Origin: SIG440 sp045579055
Lineage (GTDB): Bacteria; Bacillota; Clostridia; Monoglobales; Monoglobaceae
Reading direction: 5' to 3'
NCBI GenBank assembly: GCA_045579055.1
Contig: JAZNLK010000025.1
Span: 1 to 40,160 of the forward strand
DNA: 40,160 nt
In this document: positions 1 through 8,989 of the stretch, piece by piece
Layout of the letters: each line of letters begins with the position of its first letter
Numbering within the stretch: position 1 is the first letter of the stretch
The notes under the pieces: model-generated
What the model saw: the letters and a program-made list of their open reading frames with translations, nothing else
What the model was told of the DNA's origin: nothing
The model's database searches: none
Position numbers and translations under genes: made by a program

Positions 1-1
1 T

Positions 2-514
2 TTTTCGGCAAGAATGCTCTATGCGGATATTCTGTATGATACCGTAAATCAGGATTACGAATACGAAAAAGTTTTGAAAGACTTTTTGGATGTGGTTGAA
101 TACACCAAGACGAAAGATAACAGCTATTTCAGATATTGTAATCTCTTTGCGGATGCGGTGATGAAAAAGTGTGAAATTCTGAACACTTTCAGAAAGGCAT
201 ATGAAGAAGGCAATCGTGAATATCTCACCGTGTTGAAAAATGAGAAAATCCCCAAAGCAATTAAGGCTTATGAGGATTTCATGGATATGTTTGCCGATGA
301 ATGGAACAAATACAACAAGACCTTTGGGCTTGAGGTAATAATCAACCGAATCGGAGGGGTGATATACAGAATGAAGTATGCGGTTGATGTGCTTGAAAGG
401 TATCTGAAGGGCGAGATTGAAAAGATTGAGGAGCTTGATGAAAAGATGCTTCCCAATGAGAATCCCTATACTCAAATTTATATAAAAACGGTTACTCCTT
501 CAAGTATAGTTTAA
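2..514 (+). CDS. C-terminal part of a GH20-like beta-N-acetylhexosaminidase (5' end outside the window)
   Basis: The reading frame is open from the window edge to the stop at 512-514, so this is the last ~170 residues of a longer protein. It is alpha-helical and charged. The segment with FGLEVIINRIGG, followed by a tyrosine/leucine-rich helix and an acidic IEKIEELDEKMLP end, resembles the helical C-terminal domain of cytoplasmic GH20 hexosaminidases (GH20C type), where a W-x-x-x-NKPFG-EV..R.GG pattern and a terminal ELEEERLP are usual. That match is from memory of the family; the catalytic barrel is not in the window. Such enzymes remove terminal GlcNAc or GalNAc from glycans. The first in-frame ATG (14) is internal and not the true start. 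The gene converges on the AraC-type gene. Confidence 0.5.
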   Translation, partial: FSARMLYADILYDTVNQDYEYEKVLKDFLDVVEYTKTKDNSYFRYCNLFADAVMKKCEILNTFRKAYEEGNREYLTVLKNEKIPKAIKAYEDFMDMFADEWNKYNKTFGLEVIINRIGGVIYRMKYAVDVLERYLKGEIEKIEELDEKMLPNENPYTQIYIKTVTPSSIV

Positions 515-594
515 CTGTTGCAATTATATTAATTTCTGCAGTTAACAAGCGGTTATAATTATTGAAATGGGGACTAAGTTTTGTGCGGTTTTGA

Positions 595-1458
595 TTAAAT
601 GCGTGTTTTGCGATATTCCAAAGGGGAAAGCCCCGTTTGTTTTTTGAAAATGCGACAGAAATACCGGGAATCATCATAGCCGATTGTTGATGAAATCTCG
701 GATATGCTCATTTCGGTGTTTTCCAGAAGTGATTGTGCATGGGTTATCCTTGCGGAAATTATATGCTGTCTGGGTGTCACCCCTATATGTTTTCGGAAAC
801 TGCGAATAAACCAGCAGGGGCTCATATGGTTTTCGGTGGCATATTTTTCAATGTTGATGTCGTCCATATAATGTGCATTGAAGTACTGTATGGCACGGGT
901 AACTTCGTGTTGCGGGTTGTTGCCCTGAACAGTCGGGAGAATTGGTTGATCTATGTCTTCGGAGTTTTGTGAAAACCCTTTTGCAGCAAGCAGGAAGATG
1001 CTTCTGAGAAGAAGCGGTGCAAGTCGGTTGTAATGCGGTTCAAGCTGCTGACTTTCGTGGATGAGCAGAAAAAACAGATTTTTCAGGTCGTTGGATGGCG
1101 TTGTCTGAAAAACTGTCTGATCACCAAGCCCATAACGTTTGAGGATATCTTCGGCTTCGTTGCCGGAAAAGTGAACCCAGAAAACTTCGGGTTTGTCGTG
1201 GGCATAATATGTGTATTTCTGGGGTTGCTTGGGTCGGTAAAGGACAAAACTGCCTTCTGATAAAAGGATTTCTTTGCCGTTAAAAAAGAAGTGTGTTTTC
1301 CCTGATGCAACGTATAAAAGTTGGAAGTCCGATCTGCCCGAAGGGCGCTCGGAAGTGGTTGATTTAAGGTTGTAAATGCGATAGTAGCCGCAACTCTTTA
1401 CTGAAAGCGGTTGTGTCATATCGTTTTTTTCGTTTACATATGCAACATCTGCGTACAA
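595..1458 (-). CDS. AraC-family transcriptional regulator, TTG start
   Basis: The product is about 287 residues with a cupin-like sensor domain in the first half (a DFQLLYVASGKTHFF region and a PGxxxLYRPxxxQxY-like stretch) and two AraC helix-turn-helix motifs in the last ~100 residues. The second HTH carries the family signature IGYDDSRYFCRIFKKQTGLSPLEYR. I chose the TTG at 1458-1456 because a GAGGTG ribosome site lies 5 bases upstream. The ATG at 1488 gives a longer reading but has only A-rich sequence before it and would place the Shine-Dalgarno inside the gene. AraC regulators with a cupin usually sense a sugar. The gene diverges from the exported-protein run starting at 1739, so it probably controls that locus; this is inference from position. 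Confidence 0.9.
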   Translation of the reverse strand: MYADVAYVNEKNDMTQPLSVKSCGYYRIYNLKSTTSERPSGRSDFQLLYVASGKTHFFFNGKEILLSEGSFVLYRPKQPQKYTYYAHDKPEVFWVHFSGNEAEDILKRYGLGDQTVFQTTPSNDLKNLFFLLIHESQQLEPHYNRLAPLLLRSIFLLAAKGFSQNSEDIDQPILPTVQGNNPQHEVTRAIQYFNAHYMDDINIEKYATENHMSPCWFIRSFRKHIGVTPRQHIISARITHAQSLLENTEMSISEISSTIGYDDSRYFCRIFKKQTGLSPLEYRKTRI

Positions 1459-1521
1459 AAAATCACCTCGTTTTGCAAAAAAGTGCATTTCTTTTTTTGC
1501 TTGAAAGAATTAGTTTTACTG

Positions 1522-1550
1522 ATTATATCATATATTTTTAAGATTTTCAA
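1522..1550 (-). promoter_or_regulatory. Promoter of the AraC-type gene
   Basis: Read on the minus strand, TTGAAA (1550-1545) and TATAAT (1527-1522) are separated by exactly 17 bases, a near-consensus sigma-A promoter. It fires toward the regulator start at 1458. Confidence 0.7.
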
Positions 1551-1605
1551 TAAATTTCAAAAATATAGTGTATCATTTTGTCCACATTCCATATTTTTTT
1601 ATTAG

Positions 1606-1635
1606 TTGTTTTAAGACAAATTGATGTTGTATAAT
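1606..1635 (+). promoter_or_regulatory. Likely promoter of the exported-protein locus
   Basis: A perfect TATAAT at 1630-1635 is preceded by TTGTTT at 1606-1611 with an 18-base spacer. It lies back to back with the regulator promoter and leaves a leader of about 95 bases before the first gene. The -35 is weak, which fits an activated promoter. Confidence 0.55.
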
Positions 1636-1666
1636 GTAAGAGTGAAAGTTTAAAGTTATAAGTTAT

Positions 1667-1680
1667 GGGTTTATAAACCC
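1667..1680 (+). promoter_or_regulatory. Perfect 14-base palindrome in the leader of the exported-protein locus
   Basis: GGGTTTATAAACCC is a perfect inverted repeat about 30 bases downstream of the TATAAT and about 45 bases before the ribosome site. It could be an operator or a small leader structure; the sequence does not say which. AraC proteins more often use direct repeats, so a second regulator is possible. Confidence 0.4.
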
Positions 1681-1738
1681 GAAAACTGTATAGGCAAGAT
1701 AAATAATTAAACTAATATATATTAAGGAGGTCATGGTT

Positions 1739-2755
1739 ATGACAAAAAGATTAATTGGACTAGTGATGGTTGTCGCAATGATTGTTTCGCTTTTTTCCAT
1801 AAGTGTTTCGGCGGCAGGTCAGCATTGGATTACAATTGATTTTGAGGAAGATACTGTGGGAGCAGCTTCGGCTTCGCTTCCCAACGAAGGAAGTATTCCT
1901 CAGGGGGCAGAACAGTATATTGAGGACGAGGATGGAAACAAGGTGTTCAGATTTAAAAATTTGTCAAGCACAAATGCCATCAGCACCCGAAATGCAGGAA
2001 ACGTAAACACATCTGAAATGATGGTTATGTTCGATTTCAAAGTTAATTCGTCCACTGATCCTGCAAAGAAGTATCTTTGCATTGACCTTCATGCAGGAAG
2101 TGGCACGGGAACACGTTATAACTTGTTTATAAGAGAGAATGACGTTGAATCGGGGGGTGCTTTTTCGGACGGAAAGTGGTCAAAGCCCTTTGCCAACACC
2201 AGAGGTGAATGGTTTACATACCTCTTGCATTGGAAAAACGTGAGAACAAGCAAGTCGGCTGTTGATATTTACAGAAAAGAAAGAGGCTCCGATGCAGACT
2301 TCACATATATCGGAACATCCAAGCCTGCAACAAATGCAGGTTGGGGAAATGCAACCTTCAGAATTTACGGAAACGGTATTGATTGTTCACTTGACAATAT
2401 TGTTATGTGGAACGGAAACGTTTTTGAAGGTGGCAGTTTCGAAATGGACGGAGAAGTAATCAGCGGAATCGAAGAAGTTACCGATGGCGAACTTGAAGCA
2501 TTTGCAACAATCATCAGCAGTGATTCTGCGGGTTCAAAAGCTACACCCATTATGGTTGTTTTTGACAGTCTGGGAAGAATGATTGGTTGTGAATTCGGTG
2601 ATGAATCGACAGTTTCTGTGGGTTCCAATTCCTTATCGGTTTCGGTTGATACTGGAGAATTCCACAGCAACCTTGACGGCGGTGCGGTTGAGTTCTATAT
2701 TTGGGAAGATATTGAGTTGGCACGTCCAATGGTTGATGCCATTGTACTTGACTAA
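1739..2755 (+). CDS. Secreted concanavalin-like (LamG-type) protein, first of a tandem pair
   Basis: The product has about 338 residues. A Sec signal peptide (residues 1 to ~24) ends at VSA before AGQHW. Residues ~28-225 look like a beta-sandwich lectin/glucanase fold: an initial WITIDFEE strand, a middle WFTYLLHW strand and a closing SLDNIVMW strand are typical. Residues ~240-338 form a second beta domain ending in VEFYIWEDIELARPM, a module that recurs in the next gene and in two later proteins of this locus. No SLH, sortase or lipid anchor is seen. ATG 1739 is preferred over ATG 1733 because AGGAGG (1725-1730) is 8 bases away rather than 2. No catalytic motif is recognised; binding of glycan is a guess from the fold. 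Confidence 0.85.
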   Translation: MTKRLIGLVMVVAMIVSLFSISVSAAGQHWITIDFEEDTVGAASASLPNEGSIPQGAEQYIEDEDGNKVFRFKNLSSTNAISTRNAGNVNTSEMMVMFDFKVNSSTDPAKKYLCIDLHAGSGTGTRYNLFIRENDVESGGAFSDGKWSKPFANTRGEWFTYLLHWKNVRTSKSAVDIYRKERGSDADFTYIGTSKPATNAGWGNATFRIYGNGIDCSLDNIVMWNGNVFEGGSFEMDGEVISGIEEVTDGELEAFATIISSDSAGSKATPIMVVFDSLGRMIGCEFGDESTVSVGSNSLSVSVDTGEFHSNLDGGAVEFYIWEDIELARPMVDAIVLD

Positions 2756-2769
2756 GGAGGAGATAGAAT

Positions 2770-3741
2770 ATGAAAAAAATATTAGGTATTTTTGCAATCA
2801 CAACCCTGTTTGTGGTGCTTTTTGCGATTAATGCAAGTGCGGCATATCTTCTTCAGCAAGATTTTACATCGGACGATACTTCAATTATGTCCAGCCTTAT
2901 ATCACCTGACGGTGAAAACTGGGTGCGTGAAATCAAGGATGGTGTTCTTCATCTGAGCAATCCGGAAAACGGTGCAATGTCACAGACTTTCCTACTTAAT
3001 GGTCCAATTGAAGGCGAAACAGTTCTGACGTTTGATCTGAAAATGGATAATCCTGCAGGATATCTGATTACCAATATCTACCGTGGCGGCGAAAGAGGCA
3101 GATATGCTGCAACAATTGAGCCGGGTGGTATTTATACAAACAAAATGAATGTTGCAACACATGAACAGGGAGTATGGTATACGTATCTGTTCCACATGAA
3201 GGAAGAAACAATGGATATCTACAGGAAAGACAGAGATTCCGACGAACCCTTCAAGCAGATTGTTGAGGGCATTGCACGCACATCAAACACAAGTCCTGCA
3301 CAGCTACAGCCATACTGTGCAAAGGGAATGGATGCAAGTCTTGATAATATCAAAGTTTATACGGGAACTTTTGCAGAAAATCCTGTTTTTGAAGTTGACG
3401 GCAATGTGATTTCCTCAATTGAGGATGTGACAAGCGGAACACTTACTGCAAAAGCTACAGTTGTTGTAAGTCATGTAACTTCTGAGAACACCGATGAGGG
3501 TTTGATTGCATCTGAAGGTGCGGCCATTAAGCCTTTGCTTGTTGTATACAACAAAAATCACAGAATGATTTACAGCAAGCTTGCGGACGAAGCGATGCTT
3601 GGCGTGGGCGAAAATCTGCTTGAAATCACGGTTGACACAAGTAGTTTTGCAGACAAATTGAAGAACGGATATATGGGCTTTTATATCTGGGATGACTTCG
3701 GTAACCTGGAGCCTCTTATGGATGCCATTGAACTTAAATAG
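2770..3741 (+). CDS. Secreted concanavalin-like protein, second of a tandem pair
   Basis: The product has 323 residues. The signal peptide is about residues 1-24, ending INASA before AYLLQQ. It follows the previous stop by 14 bases with a strong AGGAGG site. Its layout is the same as its upstream neighbour: an N-terminal beta-sandwich with GVWYTYLFHMK and MDASLDNIKVY strands, then a C-terminal module opening with FEVDGNVISSIEDV and closing with MGFYIWDDFGNLEPLMDAI. The upstream protein has the parallel FEMDGEVISGIEEV and ARPMVDAI, so the two are clear paralogs. No anchor or catalytic motif is visible. It is probably a secreted binding component, translated together with its neighbours. Confidence 0.85.
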   Translation: MKKILGIFAITTLFVVLFAINASAAYLLQQDFTSDDTSIMSSLISPDGENWVREIKDGVLHLSNPENGAMSQTFLLNGPIEGETVLTFDLKMDNPAGYLITNIYRGGERGRYAATIEPGGIYTNKMNVATHEQGVWYTYLFHMKEETMDIYRKDRDSDEPFKQIVEGIARTSNTSPAQLQPYCAKGMDASLDNIKVYTGTFAENPVFEVDGNVISSIEDVTSGTLTAKATVVVSHVTSENTDEGLIASEGAAIKPLLVVYNKNHRMIYSKLADEAMLGVGENLLEITVDTSSFADKLKNGYMGFYIWDDFGNLEPLMDAIELK

Positions 3742-3770
3742 AACGATTTTCAGAAAGGAAGTGCAGAAGT

Positions 3771-6140
3771 ATGAAAAAAACAAAAAGATTAATTGCAGCT
3801 GTTCTTGCTTGTGTTTTCTGCCTTGCGGGACTGAATGTCGGTGCGGCAGATGCAAATGTTGACGGAACACAGATTTCAGAAGACCTTGAAAAGAACTTTC
3901 AGGTGCTGAATGTGGATGCAGTTGCAAACAAGATAACCGTTTCGGGTATTGCAGGTTATGCTGAACGTGCAATTGTAGGTTTTTATATGACACAGGGCAG
4001 TGAAGTTATTTTCGTTAAGCAGGTTGCGACGGATGCTGACGGAACATTTGAAGCAAAACTTGTCCTTGACCCCGAAAGCTATGATGCAGACGGAACCGCA
4101 ACATTGATTGTGGGTGCAACAAATGCAAACTCACAGAAGATTGACGGCATTGAGCTTTATTCACAGACAGAGCTTGAGAACTGCGTTGATGATTTCGTGA
4201 ACGGAATTGCAAGTGCCGGAGATCTGGCAGATTTTCTCGTAACATATGGAGATATGCTTGCAATGGAGAATGAGTATACAGAAGACGAGATGCTTGTGCT
4301 TTATAATGAATACGTAAACAATGTTCCCGAAGATGTGACTGACTGCGATTCTGTAATTACGGCAATCAAGGCACTTACTGCCGTTGTCGACAGATACAAA
4401 GAGTTTTTCAGAGAAATCAATGCTGCTGCGGCAATCGGTGACGGCGCAGAGGTTAAACGTATTATTACGGTTATATACAAGGATATGATTTCTTTTGAAA
4501 CAGAACTTCCCATGATTCAGGATGAAAACGGTGTGTATGCAAAGATGGTTGAAGCATACACCGAAGAATACAAGACCTTTGACGATGTTGAAGCCGCATT
4601 CAGTCAAGCAATTCTTGCACAAAGAGACGAAGAAGCGGTTAACGGATATGTGACAGAGCATAAGTCGAAATATTTCGTTGATGATGAGTGGAAAATCTCT
4701 GTGGTTGCCAATTATCTGACAATTTCGGGCAAGACCGATGATGCAGGCGAACACAACATTGTGTTCTATGTTTCGGATTACAGCGTGTCGGGCGGAAATG
4801 TTTTGGGTTACTATCAGACCAAGTCTGCGGCTGACGGCAGTTTCAAGGCGGAAATTGCTCTTGACCCTGCGGTTTATGGTGATGAAACAATGGGATTTGT
4901 GAGAGTCAGCGGAACGGACAGAAACGTTTATCAGTTTATTATTCCGCTTTATAATGTTGAAGAACTGGATTCAATGAGTGCTGACTTCAAGGCTATTGAA
5001 TCCGAAAGTGACATGAAGGAATTTATTGACACGTATTATGAGATGCTAAAAATAGGTGCAGGCTATGATCAAAGCAAAATTAAGCTCTTGACAGAACTTT
5101 ACGGAGAGAAGGATTATTCCGACCTGACATATCCCGAAGAAACCGTGAGCGAAGTTCTTGCTTTGGATGAGAATATGTATGAAGTGAAGGATTTCATTGA
5201 CAGTATCAACAAATTTTCAAAGAATAAACAGCATGGACATATGCGTGAAGCCATTGAAGTGAAAAACGCTGAACTTGCTGAAAAATCACCTCTTTTTGCG
5301 CAGCTTCGTGAAAAGTCGAAAAGCTGCAAGGTAAGTGCCAAGGGCGTTTATATGAGAATGGTTGGTCAGACTTTTGGATGTATTCAGGATATTATTGACT
5401 CCTTCGATGAAGCATATGAAGCTCAGAAGGACTTTGAAGCCGAAGAAAACAACAAGAAGCCTTCAAACGGAGGCGGAGGCTTCGGAGGTGGCGGAGGAGG
5501 AACATCCTCAAAGGTTGAATTTTCTCCCGACCTGATTACACCCGAAGAACCTGAAAAACTCAATCCCGAAAAATCGCCCGTTGAAGGTTTCAAGGATCTT
5601 GAGGGCTATGACTGGGCAAAGGATGCAATCAACGGTCTCCGCAATCTCAGTATTGTTCGTGGCGACGGAACGGGGAATTACCGTCCCGGTGATTATGTGA
5701 CAAGAGAAGAGTTCCTTTCGATGCTTCTTGCAACATTCTATGTTGAAACGGAAAGGGGAGCAACTCCATTTGGTGATGTTGCTGTCGGTCAGTGGTACAC
5801 CGATGTTGTGGCAACCGCCTATGCTCTCGGAGTTACCAACGGCAAGGGTGACGGAACATTCGGTATTGGCGAAAATATTATCCGTGCAGATATGGTTGTT
5901 CTTGCGGCAAGACTGGCTGAGGCAAGAGGCGTAACCATTCAGAAGAATGTGGAAGCAGAAATATTTGCAGATTTCACTCAGATTCCTCAGTATGCCTATG
6001 CCAATGTTGTGGGATTTCAGATGGCAGGTCTTGTTCAGGGTGACGAAACAGGTAGCTTCAATCCCCACAACAATCTGACAAGAGCCGAGGCGGCAGTATT
6101 CTTCTGGAATATCTTTAATTATATTGAAAGACAGATATAA
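3771..6140 (+). CDS. SLH-anchored surface protein with duplicated beta/helical modules
   Basis: The product has 789 residues. A signal peptide (1 to ~25) ends VGA. Two similar units follow (about 40-290 and 300-560), each with a short beta domain (ITVSGIAGYAERAIVGFYM; LTISGKTDDAGEHNIVFYV) and then acidic helices. A glycine-rich linker lies near residues 566-578. Three SLH repeats end the protein: about 604-660 (DWAKDAINGLRNLSIVRGDG), 665-725 (WYTDVVATAYALGVTNGKG) and 730-789 (YANVVGFQMAGLVQGDETG). Three tandem SLH repeats normally bind pyruvylated secondary wall polymer, so this is probably a cell-wall anchor or scaffold for the locus. No enzymatic motif is seen. The AAAGGA-type ribosome site is about 9 bases before the ATG. 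Confidence 0.9.
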   Translation: MKKTKRLIAAVLACVFCLAGLNVGAADANVDGTQISEDLEKNFQVLNVDAVANKITVSGIAGYAERAIVGFYMTQGSEVIFVKQVATDADGTFEAKLVLDPESYDADGTATLIVGATNANSQKIDGIELYSQTELENCVDDFVNGIASAGDLADFLVTYGDMLAMENEYTEDEMLVLYNEYVNNVPEDVTDCDSVITAIKALTAVVDRYKEFFREINAAAAIGDGAEVKRIITVIYKDMISFETELPMIQDENGVYAKMVEAYTEEYKTFDDVEAAFSQAILAQRDEEAVNGYVTEHKSKYFVDDEWKISVVANYLTISGKTDDAGEHNIVFYVSDYSVSGGNVLGYYQTKSAADGSFKAEIALDPAVYGDETMGFVRVSGTDRNVYQFIIPLYNVEELDSMSADFKAIESESDMKEFIDTYYEMLKIGAGYDQSKIKLLTELYGEKDYSDLTYPEETVSEVLALDENMYEVKDFIDSINKFSKNKQHGHMREAIEVKNAELAEKSPLFAQLREKSKSCKVSAKGVYMRMVGQTFGCIQDIIDSFDEAYEAQKDFEAEENNKKPSNGGGGFGGGGGGTSSKVEFSPDLITPEEPEKLNPEKSPVEGFKDLEGYDWAKDAINGLRNLSIVRGDGTGNYRPGDYVTREEFLSMLLATFYVETERGATPFGDVAVGQWYTDVVATAYALGVTNGKGDGTFGIGENIIRADMVVLAARLAEARGVTIQKNVEAEIFADFTQIPQYAYANVVGFQMAGLVQGDETGSFNPHNNLTRAEAAVFFWNIFNYIERQI

Positions 6141-6163
6141 ATTCTCAGACTGAAAGGAAGATA

Positions 6164-6266
6164 GCCTGAAAAAATTTGCCCATCTCACCACGCTTTGCTC
6201 GGGGCAGTACAGGTAGTACGGCACCACTCGCTGCATCGTGGCAATCTGAACAAATTTTTTTCAGGC
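6164..6266. repeat. Nested palindromic intergenic element
   Basis: Between the two SLH genes a 15/16-base inverted repeat (GCCTGAAAAAATTTG at 6164-6178 and its complement at 6251-6266, with one bulge) encloses an inner CCACG/CGTGG pair (6188-6192, 6237-6241) and a central GCAGTAC/GTACGGC near-pair (around 6204-6222). The whole could fold into one long hairpin. It has the look of a MITE-like or REP-like element, or an mRNA processing hairpin inside the operon. It has no T-run terminator tail. Confidence 0.6.
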
Positions 6267-6304
6267 TGAAGAATGTGTCTTTGACGCAAGAAAGGAAAAT
6301 AGAT

Positions 6305-8968
6305 ATGAAAAAGATTTTATCATTATTCTTATCGGTTGCACTGATTTTGTCGTGCCTCACGGTTACGGTCTTTTCCTCTGATGCAGAATATGTATCAGCA
6401 GACGAACTGGAGGTTCTCTGTGCTTTGGGAATTATCGGTGATTCCGTGGTGACGGGAGAACGGCTGAGTGCACACATAACACGTGCCGAAGCGACAAAAT
6501 ATTTTTGCAATATGCTGGGTCTTGAAATAGCAGACCCCACAGGCTTTGAAAGTGTTTTCTATGACGTAACGTCCGAAACACCTTACTTCAAGTATATCAG
6601 CACAATCTGCAAGGCAGGTTATATGCAGGGTGACGGAAACGGAAGATTCCGTCCCAATGCTCCCATTTCAACCTCTGAGGCGGCAAGGGTTCTCACCAGC
6701 CTCATTGGTTACAAAGGCTTTATCGCAGTTGGAAGTCTTGATTCGGCAATGGCGAAAACCGATGTTATTGATGGTGTTCCTGTTTTGGCAGAGCTTGAAT
6801 ACGGTCAATTCTTCAAGATGGTATACAACATCCTTCACGCTCCTGCCTGCCGTGAAACAGGTTACGGACAGACGGTTACATTCGAAATTTCGGATGATTA
6901 CCTTGGTATGGAATACCTTTTGAAAATTGCAAAAACAGAAGGCGTTGTTGACGGAATTCCGGGAACAAATCTTACCGAAGTGAATACAACAATGCGTGAC
7001 GGTATGATTTCGATTGACGGAACAGAGGTTGCTTTTTCGGGGGATGCTTCGGAATATCTGGGCTATCTTGTTGATGTTTACTACAAAACCGATGCAGAAA
7101 ACAACGATGTTGTTTATATAAGACGTTCAGAAAAAAACAAGACCATGGTTTTGAACTATGATGAAATTATTGGTTATTCAAACTATGAATATAAGTATGA
7201 ATACAAAAATTCCGATAAGACGGTGAAAATCAGACCTGAGACAGACGTTATCTATAATGGAGTTGCCTGCATGGCGCCGGAGCCTGCTGATATGGTGCCG
7301 GGATACGGCAAGGTGACATTGGTCAGCAACGATGGCGACAATGTGTATGATGTTGTTATGGTTGAAGACTGTGAATTTATGGTTGTTGACACAATCAACA
7401 AGACAAAAGAAATTATAAAAGACAGTCTTAACAATGTTTCTCTTGATTACAGCAATGCGGACGAAGTGGTGGTTACATGCGAAGGCGAAGCATATTCGCT
7501 TGACAGAATCTATTCGGGAAATCTCCTTGCAGTTAAGCGTTCAAAAGAAACCAGCGGATATTATAAAATCTCAATTGACGTAAGCAAGAATGAGATTACC
7601 GGTGCAAAGGTGACTGCCGTGGGCAGCAATACCATAACCGTAAACGGTACAAAATATACTCTTTGGGACGGAATTGATGATGAGTCAAAATCACTTCTTG
7701 CGATAGGCAAAACCGCAACAATCTATGTTATTGACGATATGATTGTTGGGGCGTCCGAAGAAGAAACTTCACGTTCATATGCATACTTGTTGAGCATAAG
7801 TGAGCCTGAAGTTCTCAGCAATGATCTTCGTTTCAGAATGGTTCTTCCAAGCCTTGAGGAAGTAATATACGAAAAGAACAACAAGATAAAGATTGACGGA
7901 AGTTTACTCAGCGATGCGGAGCAAATCAGAAATGCACTTCTGACAGGGGCAACCCTCAGTGCATCAAAAAGTGCCGATATGCCTCTTGCACAGCCTATAA
8001 TTTATAATCTTTCGAAGGACGGAAAGCTCACATCAATTGATACGCTTTACTTCAACAGCAGTACCGAAGATGCCGAAACTTCTCTGAAAAGAGCAGAAGG
8101 TGAGAAGTACAGATATGCATCCCATAACGGTGGACTTTACGTTGATATAAACACTCTTGTTGCATCAGGTACAAACTTTATGAGTGTTCCTGTGACCGAC
8201 AGAAATGAAGTCAGTGAGTATAAGAAAGCAGCACCTTCCACAGCTTATTTCAAGGATGGTGAATCTCAGATATTTGCCATGGACATCTGCGGAGTTGACC
8301 CGGAAAGCAAACAGGCGGAATTTGTGTTCCATTATAAAGGCGTTGACACAACTGCCGATGACTATTCAATGTATATCGTGCTCAGCAAGTCGGTTGACCT
8401 GAACACCGAGGGCGAAACGGTTAATGTTCTTCACTTAGGCTATAACGGAAATACATATGACTATACGGTTCAGGACGAATTAAAGGGTAAGTTTGATGAA
8501 CTTATAGTTGGCGATATCATTGCCTTTGATCTTAATGGTGCAGGCAAAATAAATGTTCTCGAACGCAAGGCAAGACTGTCAACAATGCTTACAAATCCTC
8601 CCGACAAGGCTGACAGAATCGGACCTCAGCTTTCAACTTCGGGCAAGAACAAGGAAAACAAACCTCCCTATGAAGGTGCAAGAATCCTTTATGCAGGTAC
8701 GGCAATCGAAATATCAATGGGCAAAATGCTGTTTACACCCAGTCTCGTGACCGACCCTGACGGATTTGACGAAAATTATTTGACAGACATACTTTCCGTG
8801 GGCAGTACAACGGTATATAAATATTCTGTAGTACGCGGTGAACCCACAATTGAAACAGGTACACTTGACGATATCGTAACGTACAGAGTGGATTCCAACA
8901 ATCCCACTCCCATACTTGTGTATATTGTATCCAGCCAGGTGAGATACGTATTTGTTGTTGAAAACTAA
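6305..8968 (+). CDS. Large exported protein with N-terminal SLH repeats
   Basis: The product has about 887 residues. ATG 6305 is chosen because it follows AAAGGAAAATAGAT and opens a clean signal peptide (MKKILSLFLSVALILSCLTV). The frame is open 129 bases further upstream, but that stretch lies in the palindromic element. Two SLH repeats follow at about residues 30-72 (a GIIGDSVVTGERLSAHITRAE stretch) and 80-135 (YMQGDGNGRFRPNAPISTSEA), with a degenerate third to ~175. The remaining ~700 residues are beta-rich (DVYYKTDAENNDVVYIRR, ITVNGTKYTLWDG) with no family I recognise. Large SLH proteins of this shape are common in uncultured Clostridia. It is probably wall-bound, and the C-terminal part is presumably exposed. 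Confidence 0.88.
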   Translation: MKKILSLFLSVALILSCLTVTVFSSDAEYVSADELEVLCALGIIGDSVVTGERLSAHITRAEATKYFCNMLGLEIADPTGFESVFYDVTSETPYFKYISTICKAGYMQGDGNGRFRPNAPISTSEAARVLTSLIGYKGFIAVGSLDSAMAKTDVIDGVPVLAELEYGQFFKMVYNILHAPACRETGYGQTVTFEISDDYLGMEYLLKIAKTEGVVDGIPGTNLTEVNTTMRDGMISIDGTEVAFSGDASEYLGYLVDVYYKTDAENNDVVYIRRSEKNKTMVLNYDEIIGYSNYEYKYEYKNSDKTVKIRPETDVIYNGVACMAPEPADMVPGYGKVTLVSNDGDNVYDVVMVEDCEFMVVDTINKTKEIIKDSLNNVSLDYSNADEVVVTCEGEAYSLDRIYSGNLLAVKRSKETSGYYKISIDVSKNEITGAKVTAVGSNTITVNGTKYTLWDGIDDESKSLLAIGKTATIYVIDDMIVGASEEETSRSYAYLLSISEPEVLSNDLRFRMVLPSLEEVIYEKNNKIKIDGSLLSDAEQIRNALLTGATLSASKSADMPLAQPIIYNLSKDGKLTSIDTLYFNSSTEDAETSLKRAEGEKYRYASHNGGLYVDINTLVASGTNFMSVPVTDRNEVSEYKKAAPSTAYFKDGESQIFAMDICGVDPESKQAEFVFHYKGVDTTADDYSMYIVLSKSVDLNTEGETVNVLHLGYNGNTYDYTVQDELKGKFDELIVGDIIAFDLNGAGKINVLERKARLSTMLTNPPDKADRIGPQLSTSGKNKENKPPYEGARILYAGTAIEISMGKMLFTPSLVTDPDGFDENYLTDILSVGSTTVYKYSVVRGEPTIETGTLDDIVTYRVDSNNPTPILVYIVSSQVRYVFVVEN

Positions 8969-8989
8969 GTCGAAAGGAGTAACAAGTAT

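Noticed and set aside
3415..3993. 192-codon minus-strand ORF over the second lectin-like gene and the SLH gene start
   Set aside because: It crosses two well-supported genes and a ribosome site, with low-complexity His/Gln/Leu content typical of antisense frames.
6176..6304. N-terminal extension of the 887-residue SLH protein
   Set aside because: The extension is encoded by the palindromic element; the ATG at 6305 has a ribosome site and starts a proper signal peptide. The same reasoning removes the upstream extensions at 13328, 18830, 27852, 31227 and 34153.
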